Origin: Comamonadaceae bacterium
GTDB lineage: Bacteria > Pseudomonadota > Gammaproteobacteria > Burkholderiales > Burkholderiaceae_C
Reading direction: 5' to 3'
Length of the DNA stretch: 34,807 nt
NCBI GenBank assembly: GCA_947372865.1
Contig: CANBVJ010000036.1
Coordinates: forward strand, 1 to 34,807
In this document: positions 1 through 8,038 of the stretch, piece after piece
Position numbering within the stretch: position 1 is the first letter of the stretch
How the letters are laid out: the number at the start of each line of letters is the position of its first letter
The notes under the pieces: generated by a model
Told to the model about the DNA's origin: nothing
The model's database searches: none
What the model saw: only the letters and a program-made list of their open reading frames with translations
Program-made: the position numbers and the translations under genes

Positions 1-15
1 TACTAACTTGCTCAT
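1..15 (-). CDS. Possible start of a gene cut by the left edge
   Basis: On the minus strand an ATG at 15-13 opens a frame reading MSKLV up to the window edge. It is preceded by a purine-rich AAAGGG about 7 bases upstream, which would serve as a ribosome binding site. Only five codons are visible, so the product cannot be named. It lies downstream of mltD on the same strand, but a 317-base gap makes a shared transcript uncertain. Confidence 0.3.
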
Positions 16-332
16 TTCAACGCCCTTTCAGTTTTAAAACATGCCCAGACCTGGCTGTTTGCCCGGCTCGTCTGGCCGGGGGGCGCACGACGAACCGGAG
101 CTGGATCAGCCCTTAATGGTCGTGGTTTTGGAGGTGTTTGCACGCGCACCGCCATCTGCCGCAGGGGCAGTGGCGCAGTTCAAGGTGAACGGGTAGGCGT
201 GAAACATGGCGCAGATTGTAACGGGGCTGGCTGAGGGCTGGCTTACGCGCGCGCGCGGGGTGCAATGTGCGGCGTTACTAATGGGCTTCAGCTCAGTTTG
301 CATTTGCAATGCTTATGTCAAGTACCTATTCC
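16..332. other. 317-base stretch without a convincing gene
   Basis: This spacer between the cut gene start and mltD holds no ORF I can support. A 67-codon minus-strand frame (106-309) has no recognisable family, no good start site and a composition like shadow frames. A short alternating CG run (about 245-256) and a TTGACA-like hexamer on the minus strand (321-316) without a matching -10 box are visible. I see no clear terminator for the gloB-mltD unit. Confidence 0.4.
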
Positions 333-1847
333 TCAAGCCTTCGCCTTCTTAACCCCCGCAACCCGCGTCTTCTTCACCGCCGGGCGCTTAACCGTCTTGG
401 CACTGGTGTTGCCCGCAGCGGCGGATTTGGCTTTGGCCGCGCTGGCGGATACGTAAACCACCACGCTTTGCCCGGCTTTGAAGCTGGCGTTGGCGGCTAC
501 CTTGTTCCATTGGGCCACGTTGCCGGGGGTGGTGGCGTAGCGCTTGGCGATGCTGGCCACCGAGTCGCCTTTGGCGGCGCGCACAGTTTTGCGCACTTGC
601 ACGATTTCGGGGGCAAAGCTGACTTCGCCCTTGTCGGCTACGGCCTCGGTGACTTCGAGTTCACTGTGGGCGGCGCGCGGCACCAGCAGGGCGGAGCCGG
701 GTTTGATCAGCATGCCCTTGGGGATGTTGTTGAGCTCGCGCAGTTGCGCCTCGCCCATGCCAAATTGCTTGGCCGCGTCGGCCACCCGCAGCGTGCTGGG
801 TGCGATCCACACGGTCCAGCTTGCCAGGCGCGAGCCGGCCAGGCGGTCCAGGTTTTGCTGGAATACGTCGGCGCTGTCCCAGGGTAGCAAAATTTGCGGC
901 GTGCCTGCGGCCAGAATTACCGGCTTGTTCAAAGACGGGTTCAGGGCCTTGAAGTCGTCCAGCGGCACTTCGGCCATCTTGGCCGCCAGCGTGACGTCCA
1001 TGTCGCGGCGGATGTTGACGGTCTGGAAATACGGGTGGTTACCGATCTTGGGCAGCTCGCTGCCAAAGGCCTGGGGGCGGGCCACGATGTTTTTGATGGC
1101 CTGCAGCTTAGGCACGTAGAACTGCGTTTCCATGGGCATGGTCAGGTCGGTGTAGCCGGTGCCCAGCATCAGGCGCTCGTTTTTGGCAATCGCCCGGCCC
1201 ACGCTGCCTTCGCCCCAGTTGTAGGCGGCCAGCGCCAGGTGCCAGTCGCCAAACATGCCATAGAGCTTTTGCAGGTAATCCAGCGCCGCGCGGGTGGACG
1301 CCAGCACGTCGCGCCGGTCGTCGCGAAACACGTTTTGCTTCAACTCGAAGGTGCGGCCAGTGGCCGGCATAAATTGCCACATGCCTGCGGCCTTGGCGCT
1401 GGAGACGGCTTGCGGGTTAAACGCGCTTTCCACAAAGGGCAGCAATGCCAGCTCGGTGGGCATGTTGCGCAACTCAAGCTCTTCAACGATGTGGAACAGG
1501 TATTTGCGCGAGCGCTCGGTCATCCGAAAAATATAGTCAGGCCGCGCGGTGTACCAGGTCTCGCGGTCGCGCACCAGCGGGCTGTCGAGGTCGGGCATGG
1601 CGTAGCCCCGGCGGATGCGTTCCCACAAATCGGTGGTGGTGGCTAGGGGCGCCACGGTCTGCGGCGTGCTTTCTTGGGGCGTGAGTGGCTGCAGGCCGTT
1701 GCCTCCCACTGGCGCGGCAGACCCGGTGGCGGCGCCCAGCGGAGCGGCAGGGGGATAGGTCTGCGCCTGTGCCAGGCCCGTGCTCAGCAGGCAAGCGCAC
1801 AGCAGTGGGGCCATCCGCGCCCGGCACGCCTTAACAATCATGCGCAT
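333..1847 (-). CDS. mltD: Membrane-bound lytic murein transglycosylase D (MltD-type)
   Basis: This exported enzyme cleaves the MurNAc-GlcNAc bond of peptidoglycan without hydrolysis, forming 1,6-anhydro ends in the periplasm. The 504-residue product has an N-terminal signal segment (about residues 5-28, ending GLAQA), and an SLT domain at about 100-250 with the catalytic Glu140 in PFVESAFNP followed by GMWQFMPATGR. Two LysM-like peptidoglycan-binding modules sit at about 344-391 and 420-466, then a Lys/Ala-rich tail. I do not see a lipobox, so membrane anchoring is unclear. The ATG at 1847 was chosen over a TTG one codon upstream because it overlaps the gloB stop in TGATG, which implies translational coupling. 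The gloB-mltD pairing is common in Burkholderiales. Confidence 0.93.
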   Translation of the reverse strand: MRMIVKACRARMAPLLCACLLSTGLAQAQTYPPAAPLGAATGSAAPVGGNGLQPLTPQESTPQTVAPLATTTDLWERIRRGYAMPDLDSPLVRDRETWYTARPDYIFRMTERSRKYLFHIVEELELRNMPTELALLPFVESAFNPQAVSSAKAAGMWQFMPATGRTFELKQNVFRDDRRDVLASTRAALDYLQKLYGMFGDWHLALAAYNWGEGSVGRAIAKNERLMLGTGYTDLTMPMETQFYVPKLQAIKNIVARPQAFGSELPKIGNHPYFQTVNIRRDMDVTLAAKMAEVPLDDFKALNPSLNKPVILAAGTPQILLPWDSADVFQQNLDRLAGSRLASWTVWIAPSTLRVADAAKQFGMGEAQLRELNNIPKGMLIKPGSALLVPRAAHSELEVTEAVADKGEVSFAPEIVQVRKTVRAAKGDSVASIAKRYATTPGNVAQWNKVAANASFKAGQSVVVYVSASAAKAKSAAAGNTSAKTVKRPAVKKTRVAGVKKAKA

Positions 1848-2614
1848 CAAAACTGGTTTTTCCAGGCCCGCAGCGTGGCAAACACGCCTTGGCTGGCGGT
1901 TTGCGCGGCGTCAAAGCGCTGGGCGGACGCCGCAATGGTGGGTTGGCTGCTGCGCAAAAAGGGGTTGATGGCGCGTTCTTGCGCAATGGTGGACGGCAGC
2001 GTGGGCACGTTGTCGGCGCGCAGGGCCAAGCAGTGGGTTTGGTAGTCGGCCAGCACTGTGTTGTCGGGCTCCACTTCGCGGGCAAACTTGAGGTTGCTCA
2101 GCGTGTATTCGTGGGTGCAGCACACGCGGGTGTCGCCGGGCAGGGCGGCCAGGGTTTCCAGCGAGGCCTGCATTTGCGCCGGTGTGCCTTCAAACAAACG
2201 GCCACAGCCGCCGCTGAACAAGGTGTCGCCGCAAAACAGCACGGGCGCGCCGTCCATGGCCGCGCAGTAATACGCAATGTGGCCGGAGGTGTGACCCGGC
2301 ACTTCAATCACCCGAAACTGCAGGCCCAACACATCGACCGTTTCGTCCTGGGCCATGCGGCGCAGTGGTTCGGGCATGTTTTCTCGGTAGGGGCCCAAGA
2401 CGGCGGCGCCCGTGGCGGTGCGCAGCTCGGCCACGCCGCCGGTGTGGTCCGGGTGGTGGTGGGTGACTAGAATGCCTTGGAGCTTGAGGCTGTGCGCGGC
2501 CAGGGCTTGCAAAACCGGTGCGGCGTCGCCCGGATCTACCACCCAGGCGGCTTGCCCGTCGTGCAGCATCCAGATGTAATTGTCAGTAAATGCGGGCAGC
2601 GGTATTAACTTCAT
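1847..2614 (-). CDS. gloB: Hydroxyacylglutathione hydrolase (glyoxalase II)
   Basis: Glyoxalase II hydrolyses S-D-lactoylglutathione to D-lactate and glutathione, the second step of methylglyoxal detoxification in the cytoplasm. The 255-residue protein has the metallo-beta-lactamase metal signature THHHPDH (His52, His54, Asp56, His57), followed by PGHTSGH, the FCGDTLFSGGCGRLFEG segment and a C-terminal CTHEYT, all typical of GloB. Length matches the family. It is the first gene of the minus-strand pair with mltD. Its ATG (2614-2612) physically overlaps the ATG of the divergent methyltransferase gene in the tetramer CATG, so its promoter and ribosome binding site must lie inside that gene. Confidence 0.95.
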   Translation of the reverse strand: MKLIPLPAFTDNYIWMLHDGQAAWVVDPGDAAPVLQALAAHSLKLQGILVTHHHPDHTGGVAELRTATGAAVLGPYRENMPEPLRRMAQDETVDVLGLQFRVIEVPGHTSGHIAYYCAAMDGAPVLFCGDTLFSGGCGRLFEGTPAQMQASLETLAALPGDTRVCCTHEYTLSNLKFAREVEPDNTVLADYQTHCLALRADNVPTLPSTIAQERAINPFLRSSQPTIAASAQRFDAAQTASQGVFATLRAWKNQF

Positions 2615-3446
2615 GAGCGATCAAATTATAGGTTTGCAAGACTGGCTACAGACGCCGCCTGGGCGCTATCTGCTGGCCTGGGAGCAGGCGCAGGTGGACC
2701 GGGCCGTGGCCGATATGTTTGGCTACCACGCGCTGCAACTGGGATTGCCCGCGCTGGCGGGACTGCAGCATAACCGCATGCCGCACCGCTGGCTTGCCAC
2801 CCAGGAAATGCCCGCTTCGCCGCAGGCCCCAGACAAGCACCTGGACACGCAGGCGGGTACGCCAGACGTGCCCCTGGCGCTGGTCACCGACTTTGACGCA
2901 CTGCCGTTCCCGGCGGCCAGCCTGGACTTGGTGGTGCTGCCCCACACCCTGGAACTCAGCAACGCGCATGAAACGCTGCGCGAGGTAGAACGCGTGCTGG
3001 TGGCCGAGGGCCGGGTGGTGATTTGCGGCCTGAACCCGACCAGCCTGTGGGCGCTGCGCAGCGCGCGCCAGCGCCTGTGGCGCCTGCTGGGGCTGGGGCG
3101 CTTTATGGGCCCTGATTATTTGCCGCAGCAGGATGCGTTTTTGGGCGTGTGGCGCCTGCGCGATTGGCTGCGCCTGCTGGGCTTTGAGGTGGAGGTGGTG
3201 CGCTACGGCTGCTACGCCCCGGCCGTGGGCAGCGTGGGCTGGCTGCAGCGCTTTGCCTGGCTTGACAGGCTGGGCGCGCGCTGGTGGCCGATTTTTGGTG
3301 CCGCTTATATGGTGGTAGCGGTAAAGAAAGTGCGCGGTGCGCGCCTGCTGGGCGCCGCCTGGAAGGCCAAGCCCGTGCGCGCCGCCAGCCCGGTAGTGGC
3401 CGGCCAGCGCCGGCAAGATATAGCAAAAAAGGAAACAGAACAGTGA
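2613..3446 (+). CDS. SAM-dependent methyltransferase-like protein (methyltransferase type 11)
   Basis: The 277-residue protein resembles class I SAM methyltransferases of the type 11 group that sit between gloB and rnhA in proteobacteria. Visible features are the post-I/II part [19 protein letters not shown] (about residues 91-110), then [19 protein letters not shown], the helix and strand following the SAM pocket. The usual glycine-rich motif I (D/E-x-G-x-G-x-G) is replaced by [10 protein letters not shown], so SAM binding is not certain. Substrate is unknown. The ATG at 2613 was preferred over an upstream in-frame TTG at 2580, which would run into gloB. The stop overlaps the rnhA start (GTGA), so the two genes are coupled. 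Confidence 0.75.
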   Translation: MSDQIIGLQDWLQTPPGRYLLAWEQAQVDRAVADMFGYHALQLGLPALAGLQHNRMPHRWLATQEMPASPQAPDKHLDTQAGTPDVPLALVTDFDALPFPAASLDLVVLPHTLELSNAHETLREVERVLVAEGRVVICGLNPTSLWALRSARQRLWRLLGLGRFMGPDYLPQQDAFLGVWRLRDWLRLLGFEVEVVRYGCYAPAVGSVGWLQRFAWLDRLGARWWPIFGAAYMVVAVKKVRGARLLGAAWKAKPVRAASPVVAGQRRQDIAKKETEQ

Positions 3447-3895
3447 ACCAGGTTGTGATTTATACCGACGGCGCCTGCAAGGGCAACCCCGGCCCCGGCG
3501 GCTGGGGAGCGCTCTTGCGCTCGCCCGACGGCAGTGAGAAGGAACTCTGTGGCGGCGAGTCCGGCACCACCAACAACCGCATGGAAATGATGGCCGTGAT
3601 CCAGGCCCTGGCCGCGCTCAAGCGCCCCTGCGCCGTCACGCTGCACCTTGACAGCCAATATGTGCTCAAGGGCATTACCGAATGGCTGCCCGGTTGGAAA
3701 GCCAAAGGCTGGCGCACCGCCGCCAAGCAGCCGGTGAAAAACGTAGACCTTTGGCAGCAACTCGACGCCCTGGTGTCGCAAGGCGGCCACAGCATCGACT
3801 GGCGCTGGGTCAAAGGCCACAACGGCGACCCCGGCAACGAACGCGCCGATGGCCTGGCCAACCGGGGCGTTGGCATGGCGCCCTCCCAGGCCTAA
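3443..3895 (+). CDS. rnhA: Ribonuclease HI
   Basis: RNase HI cuts the RNA strand of RNA-DNA hybrids, removing R-loops and primers. The 150-residue product carries the complete catalytic set: Asp9 ([17 protein letters not shown]), Glu48 (NNRMEMMA), Asp70 (LHLDSQYV), His126 ([14 protein letters not shown]) and Asp136, plus the basic-protrusion region [16 protein letters not shown]. This is close to the E. coli enzyme in length (155). The start is a GTG at 3443, whose GTGA overlaps the methyltransferase stop; an AAGGAAA at about 3429-3435 gives a good ribosome binding site. An upstream in-frame ATG at 3284 is rejected because it lies inside the preceding gene. Confidence 0.95.
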   Translation: MNQVVIYTDGACKGNPGPGGWGALLRSPDGSEKELCGGESGTTNNRMEMMAVIQALAALKRPCAVTLHLDSQYVLKGITEWLPGWKAKGWRTAAKQPVKNVDLWQQLDALVSQGGHSIDWRWVKGHNGDPGNERADGLANRGVGMAPSQA

Positions 3896-3916
3896 ATCTT
3901 GCTGCCGGGGGCTGGC

Positions 3917-5218
3917 CTACATCACCCCCGCAAACACCATCACATCGACCAGATCGCCGGGGGCCACGTTGCCCTGGTCGTGGTGCAGCACCAGCAGGCC
4001 GTTGGCGCGGACCATAGAACTGAGCACGCCGGAACCCTGGTCGCCGGTGGTTTGAACGCAGAGCTGGCCTTGCGCGTCGGGGCTGACGATGGCGCGCTGG
4101 TATTCGGTGCGGCCGGGTTTTTTGCGGATGGCTTGGGTGCTGCGGGCTTTGAGCAGCGGCGGCGAAATGGCCGGATCGTGGGCGTTGGCACCGGCCATGC
4201 GCCACAGGGCAGGGCGCACAAAGGCCAAAAAAGTCACCATCACCGCCACCGGGTTGCCCGGCAAGCCAAACAGCGGTACGCGGCCCACGCGTCCCACCGC
4301 CATAGGGCGGCCCGGGCGCATGGCGATGCGCCAAAACACCACGCCGCCTTCGCCCGGCGTGTCGCTTTGGGCGATTTTGCGCATCATGGCTTTGGTGTGG
4401 TCGGCTTCGCCCACGCTCACACCGCCACTGGTGACGATGGCGTCAGCCTGCGCGGCGGCGCTGCGAAAGGCGGCCTCAAGCGCCGCCGGGTCGTCCGGCA
4501 CCACGCCCAGGTCGATGCATTCCATGCCCATGCGTTGCAACATGCCCCACACGGTGTAGCGGTTGCTGTCAAACACCGCGCCTTCGCGCGGGGCCTGGCC
4601 CAGGCTCAAAATCTCGTCGCCGGTTGAAAAATAGGCCATGCGCAGGCGGCGCCACACCCGCACCGTGGGCAGGCCCAGGCTGGCCAGCAGCCCCAAGCTG
4701 GCGGGTGCCAGCACGCTGCCTGCGGCCAGGGCGGTTTTGCCTTGTTGCAGGTCTTCGCCCCGGGCGCGGCGGTTGTCGCCTGCGCGCAAGGCGCCTGCGG
4801 GAATGGTGATGTGCGCGCCGCTGGTCTGCACCAGCTCTTGCGGCACTACCGTGTTAAGCCCGGCGGGCATCACCGCGCCGGTCATGATCTTGACGCACTG
4901 GCCGGCCGCCACTGCGCCTTGGTAGGCGGCCCCGGCCAGTGCGGTGCCCACGACCGCAAGCCGCAAGGGCGCACCGGTTTGCAGCGCTTGGCCGTGAAAG
5001 GCGTAGCCGTCCATGGCCGAGTTGTCGTGGGCCGGCACGTCGATGGGGCTGACCACGGTGTGCGCCAGCACGCGGCCCAGGGCCTGCATAAGCGGCACGT
5101 CTTCGCTCTGCGTGGGCAGCGGCACCATCTGCGCCAAAAAGGTGTTGACCGTGTGCGCGGACAGGGCTTGCGAGTCGTAGCCTTGCAGTTCGGCGGCAAT
5201 CTGGTCCAGTGTTTTCAT
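3917..5218 (-). CDS. moeA: Molybdopterin molybdenumtransferase MoeA
   Basis: MoeA inserts molybdate into adenylylated molybdopterin to give the active molybdenum cofactor. The 433-residue protein shows the usual order: N-terminal part with PAHDNSAMDGYAF, then IMTGAVMPAGLNTVV, a RARGEDLQQG segment, the MoCF-like domain with YFSTGDEIL and VTSGGVSVGEADH, and LFGLPGNPVAVMVTF, ending in the C-terminal beta-barrel domain. It is the last gene of the minus-strand moaA-mobA-moeA unit, and its ATG overlaps the mobA stop (ATGA). It converges on rnhA with a 21-base gap and no clear terminator. Confidence 0.95.
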   Translation of the reverse strand: MKTLDQIAAELQGYDSQALSAHTVNTFLAQMVPLPTQSEDVPLMQALGRVLAHTVVSPIDVPAHDNSAMDGYAFHGQALQTGAPLRLAVVGTALAGAAYQGAVAAGQCVKIMTGAVMPAGLNTVVPQELVQTSGAHITIPAGALRAGDNRRARGEDLQQGKTALAAGSVLAPASLGLLASLGLPTVRVWRRLRMAYFSTGDEILSLGQAPREGAVFDSNRYTVWGMLQRMGMECIDLGVVPDDPAALEAAFRSAAAQADAIVTSGGVSVGEADHTKAMMRKIAQSDTPGEGGVVFWRIAMRPGRPMAVGRVGRVPLFGLPGNPVAVMVTFLAFVRPALWRMAGANAHDPAISPPLLKARSTQAIRKKPGRTEYQRAIVSPDAQGQLCVQTTGDQGSGVLSSMVRANGLLVLHHDQGNVAPGDLVDVMVFAGVM

Positions 5219-5901
5219 GGGGCAGGGGATGCTTCAAGGCGCCCGAGTTCGTCCAGGGTGTTGGCGTTAAAAAACGCCAGGGCGTCGTCCTGCGGCTGGT
5301 CAAAAGCCACGGTGACGGTGCGGTGCTGCGCGGTCCATGCGTCTACCTTGCGCCCGCCTGCGGTCAAAAACGCGTTCAGGCTCCCCGCCAGGCGGGTGCG
5401 CAGCAGGCAAAACACCGGCTGGGTGCGCAGCGACCAAGTGCCGCCAGGGCCTTGTTCGGGGGCACTCGCCACGGCAATGTCGGCGCCACCGTCCTCTAGC
5501 GCCTGCGCCAGGCGCGCCAGCAAGTCCAGCGCAAAGCGTGGCGTGTCGCAGGCTACGGTGAGCAAATAGCGGTAGCCCTCGGGCGGGGCAGTGGCTAAAG
5601 CGGCTGCATCGGCGCAATGCTGCAATGCGGTCTGAAACCCGGCCAGCGGCCCGGCAAAGCCGTCAATGTCGTCCGCCCACACCGGGCAGCCCCAGCCGGC
5701 ATAGACCTCTGCGTTGCGGTTGGCGTTGATGGCAATCAGGCCGGGGGCGCCGCCGCTTTGGGCCTGCAGGCGCCGCACGCAATGGCGCGCCAGCGGCTGG
5801 CCCGCCAGCAGTTGCAAGCCTTTGTCCACGCCACCCATGCGGCTGCCCATGCCACCGGCCAGCACCACCGCGCACACGCTTTTGGGGTCGAAATTTGGCA
5901 T
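5215..5901 (-). CDS. mobA: Molybdenum cofactor guanylyltransferase
   Basis: MobA links GMP from GTP to Mo-molybdopterin, making the bis-MGD precursor used by DMSO-reductase-type enzymes such as nitrate reductase and formate dehydrogenase. The 228-residue protein has the nucleotide signature VLAGGMGSRMGGVDKGLQLL at residues 14-33, followed by WADDIDGFAGPLAGFQTAL and VACDTPRF, where the Asp would bind the metal. Six bases separate it from the upstream moaA stop and its own stop overlaps moeA, so the three genes form one transcript. Its presence implies that the cell has molybdoenzymes with the MGD form of the cofactor (inference). Confidence 0.93.
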   Translation of the reverse strand: MPNFDPKSVCAVVLAGGMGSRMGGVDKGLQLLAGQPLARHCVRRLQAQSGGAPGLIAINANRNAEVYAGWGCPVWADDIDGFAGPLAGFQTALQHCADAAALATAPPEGYRYLLTVACDTPRFALDLLARLAQALEDGGADIAVASAPEQGPGGTWSLRTQPVFCLLRTRLAGSLNAFLTAGGRKVDAWTAQHRTVTVAFDQPQDDALAFFNANTLDELGRLEASPAP

Positions 5902-5907
5902 GCGCGC

Positions 5908-7071
5908 TTAGCCCCCGATGTAGCTCATCTCGACCCGGCGCGCCCCGGTACCCTGCGCCTCGGGCGGCAGCGCTGCGCGCAAAAGCGAATAGCGGTCGGT
6001 GCGGCCCTGCCAGATGTTGCCAATAGCTTCGGCCAAGGCCGTATCGTCCGAAGTGCCGGTATCGGTGCGCACCAGGCTGCGCAGGTCGTAACCCTGGTTG
6101 GCGAAAAGGCACAAATAGAGCTGGCCCTCGGTGGACAGGCGCGCGCGGTTGCAGTCGGCACAAAAGGCCTGGGTCACACTGCTGATGACACCTACTTCGC
6201 CCAGGCGCGGGTCGTATTGCCCTTGCGCGTTGGCGTAGCCCCAGCGCTGTGCGGTTTCGCCGGGGGCAGAAGCCTCTAGCGCCACCAAGGGCATTTCTGT
6301 CTGCAGCCGCTCAATCACCTGGGCCGATGGCAGCACTTCGTCCATACGCCAGCCGTTGGTGGCGCCCACGTCCATGTATTCAATAAAGCGCAGCACCACG
6401 CCCGTGCCCTGAAAGTGGCGCGCCATGGGCACGATTTCGTGGTCATTGGTGCCGCGTTTGACCACCATGTTCACCTTGATCGGCCCCAGGCCGGCCGCCT
6501 GCGCCGCCGCAATGCCCGCCAGCACATCGGCTACCGGAAAGTCCACGTCGTTCATCTTTTTGAACACCGCGTCGTCCAGCCCGTCCAGGCTTACGGTGAC
6601 GCGTTGCAAGCCTGCGGCCTTCAGCGCCTGGGCTTTGCGCGCCAGCAGCGAACCGTTGGTGGTGAGCGTAATGTCCAGCGGCTCACCATCGAGCGTGCGC
6701 AGGGCGGCGAGTTGGGCGATCAGCACTTCGAGGTTTTTGCGCAGCAGCGGCTCGCCCCCGGTCAGGCGGATTTTTTGTACTCCGTGGGCCACAAACTGCC
6801 GCGCAATGCGGGTGATTTCTTCAAACGACAAGAGCGCGCTGTGCGGCAAATAGGCGTAGTCCTTGTCAAACACCTCTTTGGGCATGCAGTAGCTGCAGCG
6901 AAAATTGCAGCGGTCCGTCACGCTGATGCGCAGATCACGCAGCGGGCGGCGCAGGGTGTCGAGCGTGTGGGCGGTGGCGTTGGGGTTAGCAGCAGCGCCA
7001 GTTGGCACGGGCAGGGTGCCAGGGCGCTGGTCGAACACTGGAATGGTGCGATAAGCGGGACGGTTGGTCAT
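5908..7071 (-). CDS. moaA: GTP 3',8-cyclase (radical SAM, molybdopterin synthesis)
   Basis: MoaA starts cofactor synthesis by converting GTP to (8S)-3',8-cyclo-7,8-dihydro-GTP. The 387-residue protein has the radical-SAM cluster motif CNFRCSYC (Cys55, Cys59, Cys62), the second 4Fe-4S site [18 protein letters not shown], and the C-terminal GG needed for activity. The stretch before the first cysteine is about 30 residues longer than in E. coli MoaA, with a Pro/Ala-rich piece. I chose the ATG at 7071; an in-frame TTG at 7128 would add 19 residues of unlikely composition. First gene of the moaA-mobA-moeA unit, divergent from the kinase-like gene. Confidence 0.94.
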   Translation of the reverse strand: MTNRPAYRTIPVFDQRPGTLPVPTGAAANPNATAHTLDTLRRPLRDLRISVTDRCNFRCSYCMPKEVFDKDYAYLPHSALLSFEEITRIARQFVAHGVQKIRLTGGEPLLRKNLEVLIAQLAALRTLDGEPLDITLTTNGSLLARKAQALKAAGLQRVTVSLDGLDDAVFKKMNDVDFPVADVLAGIAAAQAAGLGPIKVNMVVKRGTNDHEIVPMARHFQGTGVVLRFIEYMDVGATNGWRMDEVLPSAQVIERLQTEMPLVALEASAPGETAQRWGYANAQGQYDPRLGEVGVISSVTQAFCADCNRARLSTEGQLYLCLFANQGYDLRSLVRTDTGTSDDTALAEAIGNIWQGRTDRYSLLRAALPPEAQGTGARRVEMSYIGG

Positions 7072-7167
7072 GGGCTCGATTGTGGCCTTGTTGGCGGCGG
7101 GCGCGGCAGCGTAAAGCACTATTATCAAAGCTCAGGCGAACCCGCGCTTGCGCGCAACACCGCTTGC

Positions 7168-7192
7168 AGGCCGTATGCCCGGCTTTTTTTTT
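7168..7192 (+). promoter_or_regulatory. Terminator-like hairpin and T tract in the leader of the kinase-like gene
   Basis: AGGCCG (7168-7173) pairs with CGGCTT (7180-7185) across a six-base loop, one pair being G-T, and the T run continues to 7192. This looks like a weak intrinsic terminator only five bases before the ATG at 7198. No plus-strand gene lies upstream for it to terminate, so it could act as an attenuator of the kinase-like gene. No Shine-Dalgarno sequence is visible here. Confidence 0.35.
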
Positions 7193-7197
7193 GATCC

Positions 7198-7947
7198 ATG
7201 ACCGAACCTTTGCCAACCAGGCCTGACGCCTTGCCGCAGGCCGTATCTGACGTTGCTGCTACGCCACAGGCTGCCGCGCAGTTTTGGGCGGACGCCTTGC
7301 ACGCGCTGGCCCAACCGGTGCAGGCGCTGGCGCTGTTTTCTGATCGCCTGCGTCGTCTTGCGGTGGGGGCGCAGGCCGCACCGGTAGTGGAGCAGGTGAA
7401 TGCGTCGGTGCAGGACTTGCAAAGCCTGCTTTATCGCTTGGTGCAAGTGGCGCAGATGGATGCGGGCCACCTGTCGGTCAGGCCAGAAGCGGTGTCGGTG
7501 GATGCTTTGTGCGCGCGCCTGCGCCGCCACACAGACGCGCGGCCCCAGACCAAGGGCTTGCGCTGGCGCAGCCAAGGTCAAGAGGTGTTTTCCGATCCCC
7601 TTTTGCTGGAACGCCTTTCGCTGGCGCTGATCGACCATGCTTTGGAGATCGCCCAGGGCGGCAGTGTGCTGTTGGCTTGGCGCAGTCTGCGCGGGCAGGG
7701 CGCTGTGCGCATGGAGCTGTGGTGGCGTGGTTCGGGTCTGCCTGCTTGCGAAAAATCTCAGTTTTTTGCGCCTTTTGGCCCCGCCCCAGTACGGTCGCAG
7801 TCGCGCAGTCTGCAAGGTGAGGTGGTCCTGTACACCGCGCAGCGCCTGGCGCAATTGCTGGGCAGCCGGGTAGAGGTGCTCTCAAGGCCGGGTAGGCCTG
7901 TCTGTCTGTCTGTGCGCCTGCCGGTTACGGCGTGCGAAACGCCTTAA
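7198..7947 (+). CDS. Degenerate histidine-kinase-like protein (ATP-binding motifs lost)
   Basis: The 249-residue protein aligns by eye with the DHp and catalytic domains of HDLRQP-type sensor kinases. His35 in ALHALAQPVQALALF matches the phospho-acceptor box, and SDPLLLERL (132-140) matches the strand and helix before the N box. The N-box asparagine is replaced (ALIDHALEIA, about 143-152), the G1 motif DxGxG reads WRGSG (176-180), and the G2 GLGL position reads GEVV (207-210), although the flanking AQRLAQLLGSRVEV is family-typical. No membrane segment, PAS or sensor domain is visible. I infer loss of ATP-dependent kinase activity, leaving a docking or phosphotransfer role, perhaps with the facing response regulator. 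The start is uncertain because no ribosome binding site is seen. Confidence 0.75.
   Translation: MTEPLPTRPDALPQAVSDVAATPQAAAQFWADALHALAQPVQALALFSDRLRRLAVGAQAAPVVEQVNASVQDLQSLLYRLVQVAQMDAGHLSVRPEAVSVDALCARLRRHTDARPQTKGLRWRSQGQEVFSDPLLLERLSLALIDHALEIAQGGSVLLAWRSLRGQGAVRMELWWRGSGLPACEKSQFFAPFGPAPVRSQSRSLQGEVVLYTAQRLAQLLGSRVEVLSRPGRPVCLSVRLPVTACETP
7898..7913. repeat. Four tandem CTGT units inside the kinase-like gene
   Basis: Four perfect copies of CTGT lie near the 3' end of the kinase-like gene, in codons for PVCLSV. A change of one unit would shift the frame for only the last 15 or so residues. The repeat is short, so slippage is possible but not established. Confidence 0.6.
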
Positions 7948-8038
7948 ATCGCTGCCGGCTGCGGAACCCTCAGTTGTACCCAAGGGTATTATCTTTGTGG
8001 TGGCGCCCCAGTAGCGACTTGGCGGGCGCTGACCGCTG

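Noticed and set aside
106..309. 67-codon minus-strand frame before the left-edge gene
   Set aside because: No ribosome binding site, no family resemblance, and composition like other chance frames.
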